Source: Algoriphagus lacus (GTDB lineage: Bacteria; Bacteroidota; Bacteroidia; Cytophagales; Cyclobacteriaceae). Taken from it: DNA of 64,000 nucleotides. Shown one piece after another: positions 24,926-33,330 of this stretch. The notes beneath the pieces are model-generated. The model made no database searches and was not told the DNA's origin. It saw nothing but the letters and a program-made list of their open reading frames with translations. The stretch lies in NCBI RefSeq assembly GCF_003583985.1, contig NZ_QXML01000014.1, forward strand, positions 1 to 64,000. Reading direction: 5' to 3'. The position numbers were made by a program, and so were the translations under genes. Within the stretch, counting starts at the first letter, position 1. Each line of letters opens with the position of its first letter.

Positions 24926-26845
24926 TTATTGGTTTAGCGTAAATTCTCTTTCAAAATAGCCTCCCCGAGTGGACGAAAGCTTGATTTTTCCTTTCACAGC
25001 ATCACTTCCTTCCACCCTCACCTTGAACGTGGCAGACTTCTTCTCACCTATTCCAGTATATCCGGAATAAATGGTCTTGTCGTAAAGCGTTGGAGACGTA
25101 ATTTTCACCTTGGCATTTTCATATCCTTTGGTCAGTTCCTTGTCAAAGTCCAGGGAAACCCGGTCTTCCTGAACGATTTTCACCAGTTTCGCTTGTTCCA
25201 ATGCAACTGGCAACTGGCCTGAATTGGTCCATTCCAACGTGATTTCAAATTCCCCATCAGAAAGTTTCTTGACCTTCAGATCGGAAATGGTCAGCTGAGG
25301 CAATCGTTTGGCCATCGCCAAGTTGAAGAGAGCCTGTTTTTTCGCCCAATCTTCCAACTGCCAAGCAGGTCCATTTTGGCCAAAGAATTTGGGATGAAAA
25401 CCGCCGATTTCCACTTCTCCCAAAACTGGATGGGTCATTGGAGTCCACGCCCGAAAACCCTTACTTCCATTGGCCTCATCATCCCACATCAACCCGTCGT
25501 ACTCGTCGTAGATTCCGTCTCCATCGTAGTCTTTCATTGCGCCATTGTTCCAGAGTTCGTCTCCGTACCAAATACTGCCATAATAGAAATAACCAAAATC
25601 TGGACCGTGACCAAAAAGTGGTTCTGGCTTCAAGGGATCTCCAGTCAATTCATTGACTTTGTATCGAGTTGCATAGGTCTCATATACATCGCCCGCCCAT
25701 GGGTAGGCAGTAAAAGAGAGCCCCAACTGATCCATCTCTTGATAGATTGCCAAATCCTGGGGATACATGCGCTCTTCAGACTTGGAAGTTGAAGGCGGAC
25801 GAAGGTGCATTGGAACTCGAGTATCCATGGAATTGACCACGGAGATATTCGGATGGCTGAGCATCCAAAGTGCAGTAGAGCGGGTTTCAATTTCGCTAAG
25901 CGGATATTCGCCAGCACCAAACTGGGTATATCCACGACCTGTCAAATCTCCTCCGGGGTTTGGCCTCCAGTTTTCAGGATAATTGCGGTGCAAATCCAAT
26001 CCCCCTATTCCATCCTCATTGTATGATCCATCACCATCGTTATCAATTCCCTCTGTGTAAACCAAATACTCACCTTTTCCCGGAAAAGTACGCTTCATCA
26101 GTCTTCCCTTGGGATCTTTTGGATCAATGATAAAATTGGCTTTTTCTATCTCTTCAGGTGTTGTGGCCTTTTTTCTTAATTGGTAGATTATGCCATCACC
26201 ATCCAAATCTTCTTCAGGATCTTCATCCAACAAGCCATCGCGATCGGTATCATTGGGCCTGACTGTACTTCTGTTTCGCTGTTCAGTGTAGAGGTACATA
26301 TTCGATCCATCCGGATTGTTTTGGGGGCGTAGGTAAATAGCCTTGGAATCAATCATGGCAGTGATTTCAGGGTCTTTGCCATAATTTTCCAATAAATGCT
26401 GGGTCAGCCAAAGAATTGATTCGCTGGAAGTAATTTCACCGGAATGTCGCCCCCCTTCAAAATAGGCAGCAGGCTTATCAGTGTCTTTGCCAGTTTTCTT
26501 GTTAGTCAGTGTCATCTGATAAATTGGACGACCTTCGAACGAATGACCAATTACATACAAATCCACAATGTCAGGATATTGGACAGCCCACTTTTCATAC
26601 CAGTGATACATGACCTCCACAGTGTGGTATTTATCAAAAGTCAGTTTTTCCCCGGGGGTATATTCAACCTCAGGAAATACAAATTTTTTGAAGAAAGATG
26701 GACCGTGACGTTCTCCGGAAACAGTATAAAATTTCGACTTTTCGTCTTTTTCAGGAAATAGTTTTTCAGGCTGAAACGGTTTTACCTGTGCTACTGAAAT
26801 GCCCGAAATTAGGCATGCCGCTGAAAGCAGTTGAATTCTCATCAT
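24926..26845 (-). CDS. M14 family zinc carboxypeptidase-like protein, exported, with Ca-binding-like loops
   Basis: A 639-residue exported protein; the signal peptide ends near S-V-A-Q20. The M14 core shows H134-x-x-E137 (G-R-H-S-G-E), the substrate-binding block D-L-H-R-N288-Y, and E-I-G-G-F near the expected catalytic Glu. By motif comparison from memory, the usual third zinc ligand His is Asp341 (S-M-D-T-R-V-P) and the Asn of N-R is His286. Three or four D-x-D-x-D-G loops (near 199-209, 213-219, 268-276 and about 448) look like thrombospondin or dockerin-type Ca sites. A beta-sandwich-like C-terminal part follows. It pairs with the S9 gene downstream for peptide breakdown. Confidence 0.87.
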   Translation of the reverse strand: MMRIQLLSAACLISGISVAQVKPFQPEKLFPEKDEKSKFYTVSGERHGPSFFKKFVFPEVEYTPGEKLTFDKYHTVEVMYHWYEKWAVQYPDIVDLYVIGHSFEGRPIYQMTLTNKKTGKDTDKPAAYFEGGRHSGEITSSESILWLTQHLLENYGKDPEITAMIDSKAIYLRPQNNPDGSNMYLYTEQRNRSTVRPNDTDRDGLLDEDPEEDLDGDGIIYQLRKKATTPEEIEKANFIIDPKDPKGRLMKRTFPGKGEYLVYTEGIDNDGDGSYNEDGIGGLDLHRNYPENWRPNPGGDLTGRGYTQFGAGEYPLSEIETRSTALWMLSHPNISVVNSMDTRVPMHLRPPSTSKSEERMYPQDLAIYQEMDQLGLSFTAYPWAGDVYETYATRYKVNELTGDPLKPEPLFGHGPDFGYFYYGSIWYGDELWNNGAMKDYDGDGIYDEYDGLMWDDEANGSKGFRAWTPMTHPVLGEVEIGGFHPKFFGQNGPAWQLEDWAKKQALFNLAMAKRLPQLTISDLKVKKLSDGEFEITLEWTNSGQLPVALEQAKLVKIVQEDRVSLDFDKELTKGYENAKVKITSPTLYDKTIYSGYTGIGEKKSATFKVRVEGSDAVKGKIKLSSTRGGYFEREFTLNQ

Positions 26846-26905
26846 GGAAGAATAATGTTGGATTTTTAAAAATAAGAAAGCCTGATTTGGCTAGTCCAAC
26901 CGCTT

Positions 26906-26933
26906 AAAAAAAAAAGACCAGATTAACTGGTCT
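26906..26933 (-). terminator. Terminator after the 178-residue secreted protein gene
   Basis: AGACCAG and CTGGTCT form a perfect 7-base-pair stem with a 5-base loop, followed on the minus strand by ten T. It lies 2 bases after the stop codon. Confidence 0.88.
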
Positions 26934-26935
26934 GC

Positions 26936-27463
26936 TTATTTTCTGATAGTCAATTCAAATTTTTCAGGAATATAACTGCTAAACCCAGGTACAGGCTTGC
27001 AAACAGGTAATTTCCGGATCAAATAATCCAAACGCTCTTTAAGCCCCTTATCAACTTCGCCAAGAACTTCAAAACCTGAAACTTTTCCTTTTGAATCCAC
27101 TTCTACCAAAAGCTTCACCTCTTCCAAATCTTGGGTTTTCTTAGTTCGAAACAGGAAAGGGGAGTAACTATCTATCATTTCGAGGGTATATTCCGGCCAA
27201 ACCCAATGGGAATCAAGATTTCGAGCAATATTTTCCTCAATTACCGATAATGGAGTGAGCTCCAAATCCTCTGGTTTTGTGAATTCATATACATTCACTT
27301 CGGTAACCAGTTTGTGAAGGCTTAACTTTTGAAACTGAATTACTCTCAGATTCATATCCTCCACCTCAAGATTTTGCTGCGCGGCTACGCTTGCATTTTC
27401 CAAGGGAAAAGTGAAAATAAGTCCTAGAAAGACTAACGAAACAAATCTGTTGAAAGGCTTCAT
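26936..27463 (-). CDS. Secreted protein of unknown function
   Basis: A 175-residue protein from the ATG at 27463 (an ATG three codons earlier is also open). The signal peptide M-K-P-F-N-R-F-V-S-L-V-F-L-G ends near S-V-A-A-Q. The rest is a single small domain; its C-terminal half (L-L-V-E-V-D-S-K-G-K-V-S-G-F-E-V-L-G, then L-P-x-C-K-P-V) resembles the TonB C-terminal-like proteins that Bacteroidota use in the envelope, but the match is weak. It forms its own unit with a terminator after it and a perfect 24-bp palindrome in front of its presumed promoter. Confidence 0.65.
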   Translation of the reverse strand: MKPFNRFVSLVFLGLIFTFPLENASVAAQQNLEVEDMNLRVIQFQKLSLHKLVTEVNVYEFTKPEDLELTPLSVIEENIARNLDSHWVWPEYTLEMIDSYSPFLFRTKKTQDLEEVKLLVEVDSKGKVSGFEVLGEVDKGLKERLDYLIRKLPVCKPVPGFSSYIPEKFELTIRK

Positions 27464-27476
27464 GTGTAGCATAGGT

Positions 27477-27505
27477 CAAAAGTACACTTAAATATACATT
27501 TTTAA
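27477..27505 (-). promoter_or_regulatory. Candidate promoter for the secreted protein gene
   Basis: On the minus strand TTA (27505-27503), an 18-base spacer and TACTTTTG (27484-27477) fit the Bacteroidota pattern with one change in the -33 element. Transcription would start close to 27471, giving a leader of few bases before the ATG at 27463. Confidence 0.4.
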
Positions 27506-27510
27506 AAATC

Positions 27511-27534
27511 TCAAATGCAAAATTTTGCATTTGA
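27511..27534. promoter_or_regulatory. Perfect 24-bp palindrome, probable operator
   Basis: The 12-base half TCAAATGCAAAA is followed directly by its exact reverse complement, with no spacer. A zero-loop palindrome cannot form a normal RNA hairpin, so a binding site for a dimeric regulator is likely. It lies just upstream of the presumed -33 of the secreted protein gene. Its core TGC-N8-GCA is the kind of symmetric AT-rich site used by Lrp/AsnC proteins, and one is encoded 310 bases away. Confidence 0.65.
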
Positions 27535-27549
27535 AAATCAAAACCCTAA

Positions 27550-27578
27550 AAACAAAAAAGTCTTGCCACCGGCAAGAC
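27550..27578 (-). terminator. Orphan minus-strand terminator hairpin
   Basis: GTCTTGCC and GGCAAGAC form a perfect 8-base-pair stem with a 3-base loop. On the minus strand it is followed by TTTTTTGTTTTT; on the plus strand only by CCTTTTC. No minus-strand gene lies upstream of it before the divergent regulator, so it either ends a short unknown transcript or attenuates a longer leader of the secreted protein gene. Confidence 0.6.
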
Positions 27579-27742
27579 CCTTTTCAGAATATAAACCCAA
27601 ATATAACTTTAGAGATTAAAAGTTTTCGTATTGATTGATGATTATTTGGTTTTTTAAATGTTGTCAGATTTATCTAACATTCAAATTTACCAAAACCAAA
27701 TTTTCAACTGTCTTTGATTGATACGCCCAAAGTAAATGGATT

Positions 27743-27776
27743 TTGACATTAATTACAAATTGAAAAAATAATTTTG
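27743..27776 (+). promoter_or_regulatory. Candidate promoter of the Lrp/AsnC gene with overlapping imperfect inverted repeat
   Basis: TAATTTTG at 27769-27776 is an exact -7 element; the nearest TTG (27743-27745) is 23 bases upstream, longer than usual. An imperfect inverted repeat, ATTGaAAAA-N4-TTTTGCAAT (27759-27780), covers the -7 element and shares the half-site ATTTTGCA with the palindrome at 27511. This suggests autoregulation. Confidence 0.45.
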
Positions 27777-27844
27777 CAATATTTTGAACAATCTCTAATT
27801 TACCGCATCATTCATTAACAATCATCTAAATCCTCTACAGGAAA

Positions 27845-28318
27845 ATGGACAAAATTTTAGATATCGACAACATAGACCTCAAAATCATCTCGCTTCTCAA
27901 CGAAGATGCAAAGACACCATATACTGAAATTGCTAAGAAGGTATTTGTATCCTCTGGAACTGTCCATGTGAGGATGAAAAAATTGGAGGATATGGGAATT
28001 GTGAAAAGCGCAACCTTAAATATTGACTTCTCCAAACTTGGTTATGATATCTCTGCCTTCCTTGGAATATATCTTGAAAAAAGTTCACTTTATGACAATG
28101 TGATTGAAAAACTAAAATCCATCACCGAAGTAGTTAGCGCTTATTACACCACAGGTAATTATTCCATTTTCGCAAAAATCATTTGCCGGGATACCAACCA
28201 CCTTCGTCTAGTTTTGGATAAAATCCAAAAAGTAGACGGAATCGACAGAACCGAGACATTGATCGTACTAGAAGAGAGTATCAACAGACCAATTCAGTTT
28301 TTTGACAAAGAAAAGTAA
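27845..28318 (+). CDS. Lrp/AsnC family transcriptional regulator
   Basis: A 157-residue regulator. Residues 5-65 form the winged helix-turn-helix (D-L-K-I-I-S-L-L-N-E-D-A-K-T-P-Y-T-E-I-A-K-K-V, then S-S-G-T-V-H-V-R-M-K-K-L). The ligand-binding RAM domain covers about residues 75-150. Such proteins bind DNA as dimers or octamers and respond to amino acids or related acids. It is divergent from the secreted protein gene, ends at its own terminator, and is probably not part of the suf operon that follows. Its ligand cannot be read from the sequence. Confidence 0.92.
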   Translation: MDKILDIDNIDLKIISLLNEDAKTPYTEIAKKVFVSSGTVHVRMKKLEDMGIVKSATLNIDFSKLGYDISAFLGIYLEKSSLYDNVIEKLKSITEVVSAYYTTGNYSIFAKIICRDTNHLRLVLDKIQKVDGIDRTETLIVLEESINRPIQFFDKEK

Positions 28319-28376
28319 CTCTATTTAGATTAAATCTAGATAAATAAATTTTCCGCTTTTCAAGAAAAAATCTAAT

Positions 28377-28407
28377 AGCCCGGCTTAATCCGGGCTTTAT
28401 TTTTTTA
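28377..28407 (+). terminator. Terminator after the Lrp/AsnC gene
   Basis: AGCCCGG and CCGGGCT form a perfect 7-base-pair stem with a 6-base loop, followed by TTATTTTTTT. It lies 58 bases after the stop codon and separates the regulator from the suf operon. Confidence 0.88.
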
Positions 28408-28493
28408 AGCAAAATATCTTGAAATTGAAAGAATAAAGGCCCTTTTCCAATAATTTTCATATCGCCGATAGATTTTTCAAATGACTGCGAACA

Positions 28494-28522
28494 TTGTAAT
28501 TTGATTATATGTTATACCTTCG
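28494..28522 (+). promoter_or_regulatory. Candidate promoter of the suf operon
   Basis: TTG (28494-28496), an 18-base spacer and TACCTTCG (28515-28522) match the Bacteroidota promoter pattern with one change. Transcription would start near 28528, about 30 bases before sufB. I see no clear IscR-like or RirA-like operator beside it. Confidence 0.5.
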
Positions 28523-28557
28523 CAGTTAAAATGTAATTAGTCTAAATAACTCGGCTC

Positions 28558-30003
28558 ATGAGCAAAGACAACTCGATTTTAGAAGAATTAACCTCCAAAG
28601 AATATGAACATGGATGGTCGGTTAATTATGAAGCAGATGAAGCTCCGATCGGCCTAAATGAAGGTATTATTCGATGGATTTCTGCCAAAAAAGAAGAACC
28701 GGAATGGCTTTTAGAATGGAGATTAAAAGCTTTCCGTACTTGGCTTACCATGAAAGAACCGGAATGGGCCAATGTTCACTATCCAAAAATTGATCTTCAG
28801 GCACTTCGATACTATTCTGCTCCTAAGCAAGTTAAAAAAACAAAAAATCTGGATGAAGTTGATCCGGAACTGATTGCTATTTATGAGCGACTGGGAATCT
28901 CTTTGAATGAGCAAAAGAGATTGCAGGGAATTGCAGTGGATGCAGTTTTGGATTCGGTGTCTGTAGCAACCACATTCAGAGATACTTTAGGGAAATTGGG
29001 AATTGTTTTTTGTTCATTCAGCGAAGCGGTAAAAGAGCATCCGGATTTGATCAAAAAATACTTGGGCTCGGTAGTCCCAATGACAGACAACTACTACGCA
29101 GCATTGAACTCAGCCGTTTTTTCTGATGGTTCATTCTGCTACATACCAAAAGGCGTCCGTTGCCCAATGGAACTTTCCACCTATTTCCGAATTAATGCAG
29201 CAAATACAGGTCAGTTTGAAAGAACTCTGATCGTGGCTGATGATGAATCCTACGTGAGCTATTTGGAAGGTTGCACAGCACCACAACGTGATGAAAATCA
29301 ATTGCATGCCGCGGTAGTGGAAATCTATGCAGGTGCACATGCCGAGGTAAAATATTCTACTGTACAAAATTGGTTCCCTGGAGACAAGGAGGGCAAAGGC
29401 GGTATTTTCAACTTCGTGACCAAGCGCGGAATCTGCGCCGGAGACCATTCCAAAATTTCGTGGACTCAAGTAGAAACCGGTTCAGCTGTAACCTGGAAAT
29501 ATCCTTCCTGTATTCTAAAAGGAGATTATTCCATCGGTGAGTTTTACTCTGTAGCTGTAACAAACAATTATCAGCAGGCAGATACCGGAACGAAAATGAT
29601 TCACATTGGTAAAAACACCAAATCGAGAATTGTTTCAAAGGGTATTTCAGCAGGAAAATCTCAAAACTCCTACAGAGGTCAAGTCCAGGTGATGAAGCGC
29701 GCAGACAATGCCAGAAACTTCTCCCAATGTGACTCTTTGCTGATGGGCGACCGTTGTGGTGCACATACTTTCCCTTACATCGACATCAATAACTCCAGTG
29801 CCAAAGTAGAGCACGAGGCGACAACATCAAAAATTGGTGAGGATCAGATTTTCTATTGCAACCAAAGAGGGATCGCAACAGAAGATGCTGTCGCACTTAT
29901 AGTAAATGGTTACGCCAAAGAAGTATTAAACCAACTTCCCATGGAATTCGCTGTGGAAGCCCAGAAATTACTTGCGCTTACACTGGAAGGATCTGTAGGA
30001 TAA
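28558..30003 (+). CDS. sufB: Fe-S cluster assembly scaffold SufB
   Basis: A 481-residue protein that matches SufB throughout. With SufC and SufD it forms the SufBC2D scaffold on which iron-sulfur clusters are built in the cytosol. Typical blocks are V-P-M-T-D-N-Y-Y-A-A-L-N-S-A-V-F-S-D-G, E-G-C-T-A-P-Q-R-D-E-N-Q-L-H-A-A-V-V, and near the end C-D-S-L-L-M-G-D-R-C-G-A-H-T-F-P with conserved cysteines. It is the first gene of the operon; sufC follows after 48 bases. Confidence 0.97.
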   Translation: MSKDNSILEELTSKEYEHGWSVNYEADEAPIGLNEGIIRWISAKKEEPEWLLEWRLKAFRTWLTMKEPEWANVHYPKIDLQALRYYSAPKQVKKTKNLDEVDPELIAIYERLGISLNEQKRLQGIAVDAVLDSVSVATTFRDTLGKLGIVFCSFSEAVKEHPDLIKKYLGSVVPMTDNYYAALNSAVFSDGSFCYIPKGVRCPMELSTYFRINAANTGQFERTLIVADDESYVSYLEGCTAPQRDENQLHAAVVEIYAGAHAEVKYSTVQNWFPGDKEGKGGIFNFVTKRGICAGDHSKISWTQVETGSAVTWKYPSCILKGDYSIGEFYSVAVTNNYQQADTGTKMIHIGKNTKSRIVSKGISAGKSQNSYRGQVQVMKRADNARNFSQCDSLLMGDRCGAHTFPYIDINNSSAKVEHEATTSKIGEDQIFYCNQRGIATEDAVALIVNGYAKEVLNQLPMEFAVEAQKLLALTLEGSVG

Positions 30004-30051
30004 CTTTCCGGTTGGCAAATCGGAACATTTAAAATTTGAAACATTAGAATC

Positions 30052-30816
30052 ATGCTATCAATAAAAAACCTACATGCCTCAATTGATGGAACTCCCATTC
30101 TGAGAGGCATCAATTTGGAAGTAAAAGCTGGTGAAGTTCATGCTATCATGGGTCCAAATGGATCCGGAAAATCCACTTTGGCGTCCGTCCTTGCAGGACG
30201 TGAGGAATATGAAGTGACTGACGGTGAAGTGACTTTCAAAGGGAAAAACCTATTGGATCTGGCTCCGGAAGACCGTGCCAGAGAAGGCGTTTTCTTGGCT
30301 TTTCAATACCCTGTTGAAATTCCGGGGGTTTCCTCTACCAACTTTCTCAGAACAGCTGTCAATCAAGTCCGTGAATATAGAGGTCAGGAGCCTTTGGATG
30401 CGGTGAAGTTTTTGACACTGATGAAGGAAAAGATGAAACTTGTGGAAATCGATCAAAAACTGCTAAGCAGATCTTTGAATGAAGGATTTTCAGGAGGAGA
30501 AAAGAAACGAAACGAAATCTTCCAGATGGCAATGCTTGAGCCTTCTCTTTCTATTTTGGATGAAACTGACTCCGGTCTGGACATTGATGCCTTGAGGATC
30601 GTTTCCAATGGAGTGAATCAATTGAAATCAGACCAAAATGCTACCATCGTGGTAACGCACTATCAGCGATTGCTCGATTACATCGTTCCCGATTACGTAC
30701 ATGTACTTTATAAAGGACGCATCGTAAAGTCTGGTACTAAAGAGTTGGCTTTGGAACTCGAAGAAAAGGGTTACGATTGGATCAAAGAAGAAGTTGATTC
30801 TGCTGCTACTGTCTGA
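30052..30816 (+). CDS. sufC: Fe-S cluster assembly ATPase SufC
   Basis: A 254-residue ABC-type ATPase without membrane parts. Walker A is G-P-N-G-S-G-K-S-T-L, the signature is F-S-G-G-E-K-K-R-N-E-I, and Walker B is L-S-I-L-D-E-T-D-S-G-L-D. The E-K-K-R-N-E and D-E-T-D-S-G-L-D variants are diagnostic for SufC. ATP hydrolysis drives shape changes in the SufBC2D complex. It sits between sufB and sufD in the usual order. Confidence 0.97.
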   Translation: MLSIKNLHASIDGTPILRGINLEVKAGEVHAIMGPNGSGKSTLASVLAGREEYEVTDGEVTFKGKNLLDLAPEDRAREGVFLAFQYPVEIPGVSSTNFLRTAVNQVREYRGQEPLDAVKFLTLMKEKMKLVEIDQKLLSRSLNEGFSGGEKKRNEIFQMAMLEPSLSILDETDSGLDIDALRIVSNGVNQLKSDQNATIVVTHYQRLLDYIVPDYVHVLYKGRIVKSGTKELALELEEKGYDWIKEEVDSAATV

Positions 30817-30833
30817 TTTCTAAAACCACACTC

Positions 30834-32102
30834 ATGAGTACCTTGACCAAACAAGATACATTTAGCAGCCTATTCACAGCAGCTCCCAAAAACTTCGAAT
30901 CAGTCCGAAAACTGGCAGAAGAAAGCTTTCTAGCTCAGGACATTCCTGCGCCAAAAGCTGAGGAATATAAATTTACCAACATTGGTAAAAAACTGGAGCA
31001 AAGCATTGTTAATTACTCTGCGGCTCTTCCAATAGAGGTAACAATTGATCAAGTTAAGTCTGCCCTTTTCGAAGGATTTGAAGGAAATGTTCTGGTTTTC
31101 TCAAACGGAAAATTCCTTCCTGAGCTTTCCTCCTCTATCGAAAGCGTGGAGATTTCACTAATTTCTGCAAAACCCGAATTGGCACTTGGCACCATTGCCA
31201 AACCTGGAAAAGATGCATTTACCGCTCTGAACCAAGCCACTTTTGAGGATGGAATTTTCATTTCCGTTCCCAAGAAAACCCAGATTGAAAAGCCGATCCT
31301 ATTGCTTTCTTTCAATCAGGCAAACCAGGGACAGGTGATCCAACCTAGAGTATGGATTGAAGCGGGAGACTTTTCAGAAGTTACCTTCTTAGATCAAAGC
31401 ATCAGCCTTGGTGAATCCAGCTATTTCCTAAACAAAGTGGTGGAAGTGAAAGGGGGAATCAATACCCAAATCCGCTACTATAGACTTCAAAACGAAGGTA
31501 AAAATGTCATCGAAGTCAGCAATTTTGAAACTGACATTCAGCAAGATGCCAGGTTTACCAGTGTTAATATTTCGCTTTCCGGAGACTTGGTTAGAAATAA
31601 CCTTACTCTGAACCTTTTAGGGAGCAACTCAGAAGGAAATATGTATGGCATCTACCTTTTGAATGGGAAAACCCACGTGGATAATCATACCAATGTGGAT
31701 CACACCATTCCACACGCTGAGTCCAACGAATTGTATAAGGGAATTTTGGCTGACCAGTCACGAGGTGTTTTCAACGGAAAAATTTTCGTTCGTCAGGATG
31801 CCCAAAAAACAAATGCCTTTCAGCAAAACAACAATATTCTACTTTCCGAGGAAGCAATCGTAAACACCAAACCTCAATTGGAGATTTGGGCGGATGACGT
31901 AAAATGCTCCCATGGATGTACTGTAGGACAATTGGATGAAGAGGCACTTTTCTACCTTCAAGCCAGAGGAATTGACAAAGTGCAGGCAAAGGGTTTGTTG
32001 CTTTATGCCTTTGCTGGGGAAGTTCTGGAAAAAATCGAAGAAGAAAGCTTCCATAATTACTGCGTCTCTTTGATTCAAGAGCGGTTGGGAAGCAAATTCT
32101 AA
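30834..32102 (+). CDS. sufD: Fe-S cluster assembly protein SufD
   Basis: A 422-residue protein related to SufB in its C-terminal half. Visible hallmarks are T-N-V-D-H-T-I-P-H-A-E-S, the block S-R-G-V-F-N-G-K-I-F-V-R-Q-D-A-Q-K-T-N-A, and near the end V-K-C-S-H-G-C-T-V-G. It is the third part of the SufBC2D scaffold and supports iron entry. It starts 17 bases after sufC and ends 4 bases before sufS. Confidence 0.96.
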   Translation: MSTLTKQDTFSSLFTAAPKNFESVRKLAEESFLAQDIPAPKAEEYKFTNIGKKLEQSIVNYSAALPIEVTIDQVKSALFEGFEGNVLVFSNGKFLPELSSSIESVEISLISAKPELALGTIAKPGKDAFTALNQATFEDGIFISVPKKTQIEKPILLLSFNQANQGQVIQPRVWIEAGDFSEVTFLDQSISLGESSYFLNKVVEVKGGINTQIRYYRLQNEGKNVIEVSNFETDIQQDARFTSVNISLSGDLVRNNLTLNLLGSNSEGNMYGIYLLNGKTHVDNHTNVDHTIPHAESNELYKGILADQSRGVFNGKIFVRQDAQKTNAFQQNNNILLSEEAIVNTKPQLEIWADDVKCSHGCTVGQLDEEALFYLQARGIDKVQAKGLLLYAFAGEVLEKIEEESFHNYCVSLIQERLGSKF

Positions 32103-32106
32103 TTCC

Positions 32107-33330
32107 ATGAGTTTAGATATCCAAAAAATCAGGGGTTTGTTTCCTGTACTTCATCAAGAAGTGCATGGCAAACCTTTGATTTATTTTGATAACGCTGCTA
32201 CAACCCAAAAACCCCAATCTGTACTCGATGCTTTAACAAAGTACTACGAGCACGACAACTCCAACATTCATCGCGGAGCTCATGCTTTGGCAGATCGGGC
32301 CACTCGGTATTACGAGGATACACGGGAGGCTGTGCGGGAATTTATCAAGGCTAGAGAATCGGCAGAAATCATTTTTACCAAGGGAACTACCGAAAGCATC
32401 AATTTAGTAGCCCAGTCTTTTGGAAGAAAATTTATCGGGAAGGATGACGAAATCATTATTTCCACGATGGAACACCACTCCAACATTGTGCCGTGGCAAA
32501 TGCTCTGTGAAGAAAAAGGTGCTGTTCTAAAGATCATTCCAATAAATGAGGCTGGTGAAATTCTGTTCGAAGAGTTCGAAAAGCTCCTTTCTAAGAAAAC
32601 CAAGCTGGTCAGCATTGTGCATGCCTCCAATGCATTGGGAACGATCAATCCAGTAAAAAAAATCATCGATGCGGCTCATGCGGTAGGTGCTAAAGTCCTT
32701 TTGGACGGAGCCCAATCCACCTCGCATTTGGAAATTGATGTACAGGCGTTGGATTGCGATTTTTTGGCATTCTCAGCTCATAAGCTGTATGGCCCTACAG
32801 GTCTGGGAGTTTTATATGGGAAACGTGAATTGCTGGAAGCCATGCCACCGTTTTTGGGAGGCGGAGAAATGATCAAAGAAGTTACTTTTGAAAAGACCAC
32901 TTACAATGACATACCGTTCAAATTTGAAGCTGGCACTCCAAATATCGCCGATGTGATTGCATTCAAAGCTTCCCTGGATTTTTTCAAATCCATCGGAAAA
33001 CCAGCCATGAAAGCGCACGAGGATTCTCTTTTGGCCTATGCCAATGAACAATTGAAGGACATCAAAGGCTTCATTCCCGTAGGAACAGCTTCGGATAAAG
33101 TTTCCGTTTTGTCATTCAATATCAATGGAATGCATCCTTTCGATGTGGGGCAAATGCTCGATGCAAAAGGAATTGCTGTTCGGACAGGACATCACTGCAC
33201 CCAGCCACTTATGAAAAGATTTGGGATCGAAGGAACTGTACGCGCCTCTTTTGGAGTTTACAATACCAAATCAGAAATCGACAAGCTGACTGAGGGCGTA
33301 GCTCAATTAGCGAGATTAAAGAATAAATGA
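32107..33330 (+). CDS. sufS: Cysteine desulfurase SufS
   Basis: A 407-residue group II cysteine desulfurase dependent on PLP. The PLP lysine lies in S-A-H-K-L-Y-G-P-T-G and the persulfide-carrying cysteine in R-T-G-H-H-C-T-Q-P. It takes sulfur from cysteine and passes it to SufE, encoded next. The last bases overlap the sufE start as ATGA, so the enzyme and its sulfur acceptor are translationally coupled. Confidence 0.97.
   Translation: MSLDIQKIRGLFPVLHQEVHGKPLIYFDNAATTQKPQSVLDALTKYYEHDNSNIHRGAHALADRATRYYEDTREAVREFIKARESAEIIFTKGTTESINLVAQSFGRKFIGKDDEIIISTMEHHSNIVPWQMLCEEKGAVLKIIPINEAGEILFEEFEKLLSKKTKLVSIVHASNALGTINPVKKIIDAAHAVGAKVLLDGAQSTSHLEIDVQALDCDFLAFSAHKLYGPTGLGVLYGKRELLEAMPPFLGGGEMIKEVTFEKTTYNDIPFKFEAGTPNIADVIAFKASLDFFKSIGKPAMKAHEDSLLAYANEQLKDIKGFIPVGTASDKVSVLSFNINGMHPFDVGQMLDAKGIAVRTGHHCTQPLMKRFGIEGTVRASFGVYNTKSEIDKLTEGVAQLARLKNK

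Larger units (their letters stand above)
27473..27844. other. Regulatory gap between divergent genes
   Basis: A 372-base AT-rich stretch between the secreted protein gene (minus) and the Lrp/AsnC gene (plus). It holds a -7-like element for the minus gene (27477-27484), a perfect 24-bp palindrome (27511-27534), a minus-strand terminator hairpin (27550-27578) and a candidate promoter for the regulator (27743-27776). These are listed separately. Confidence 0.7.
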
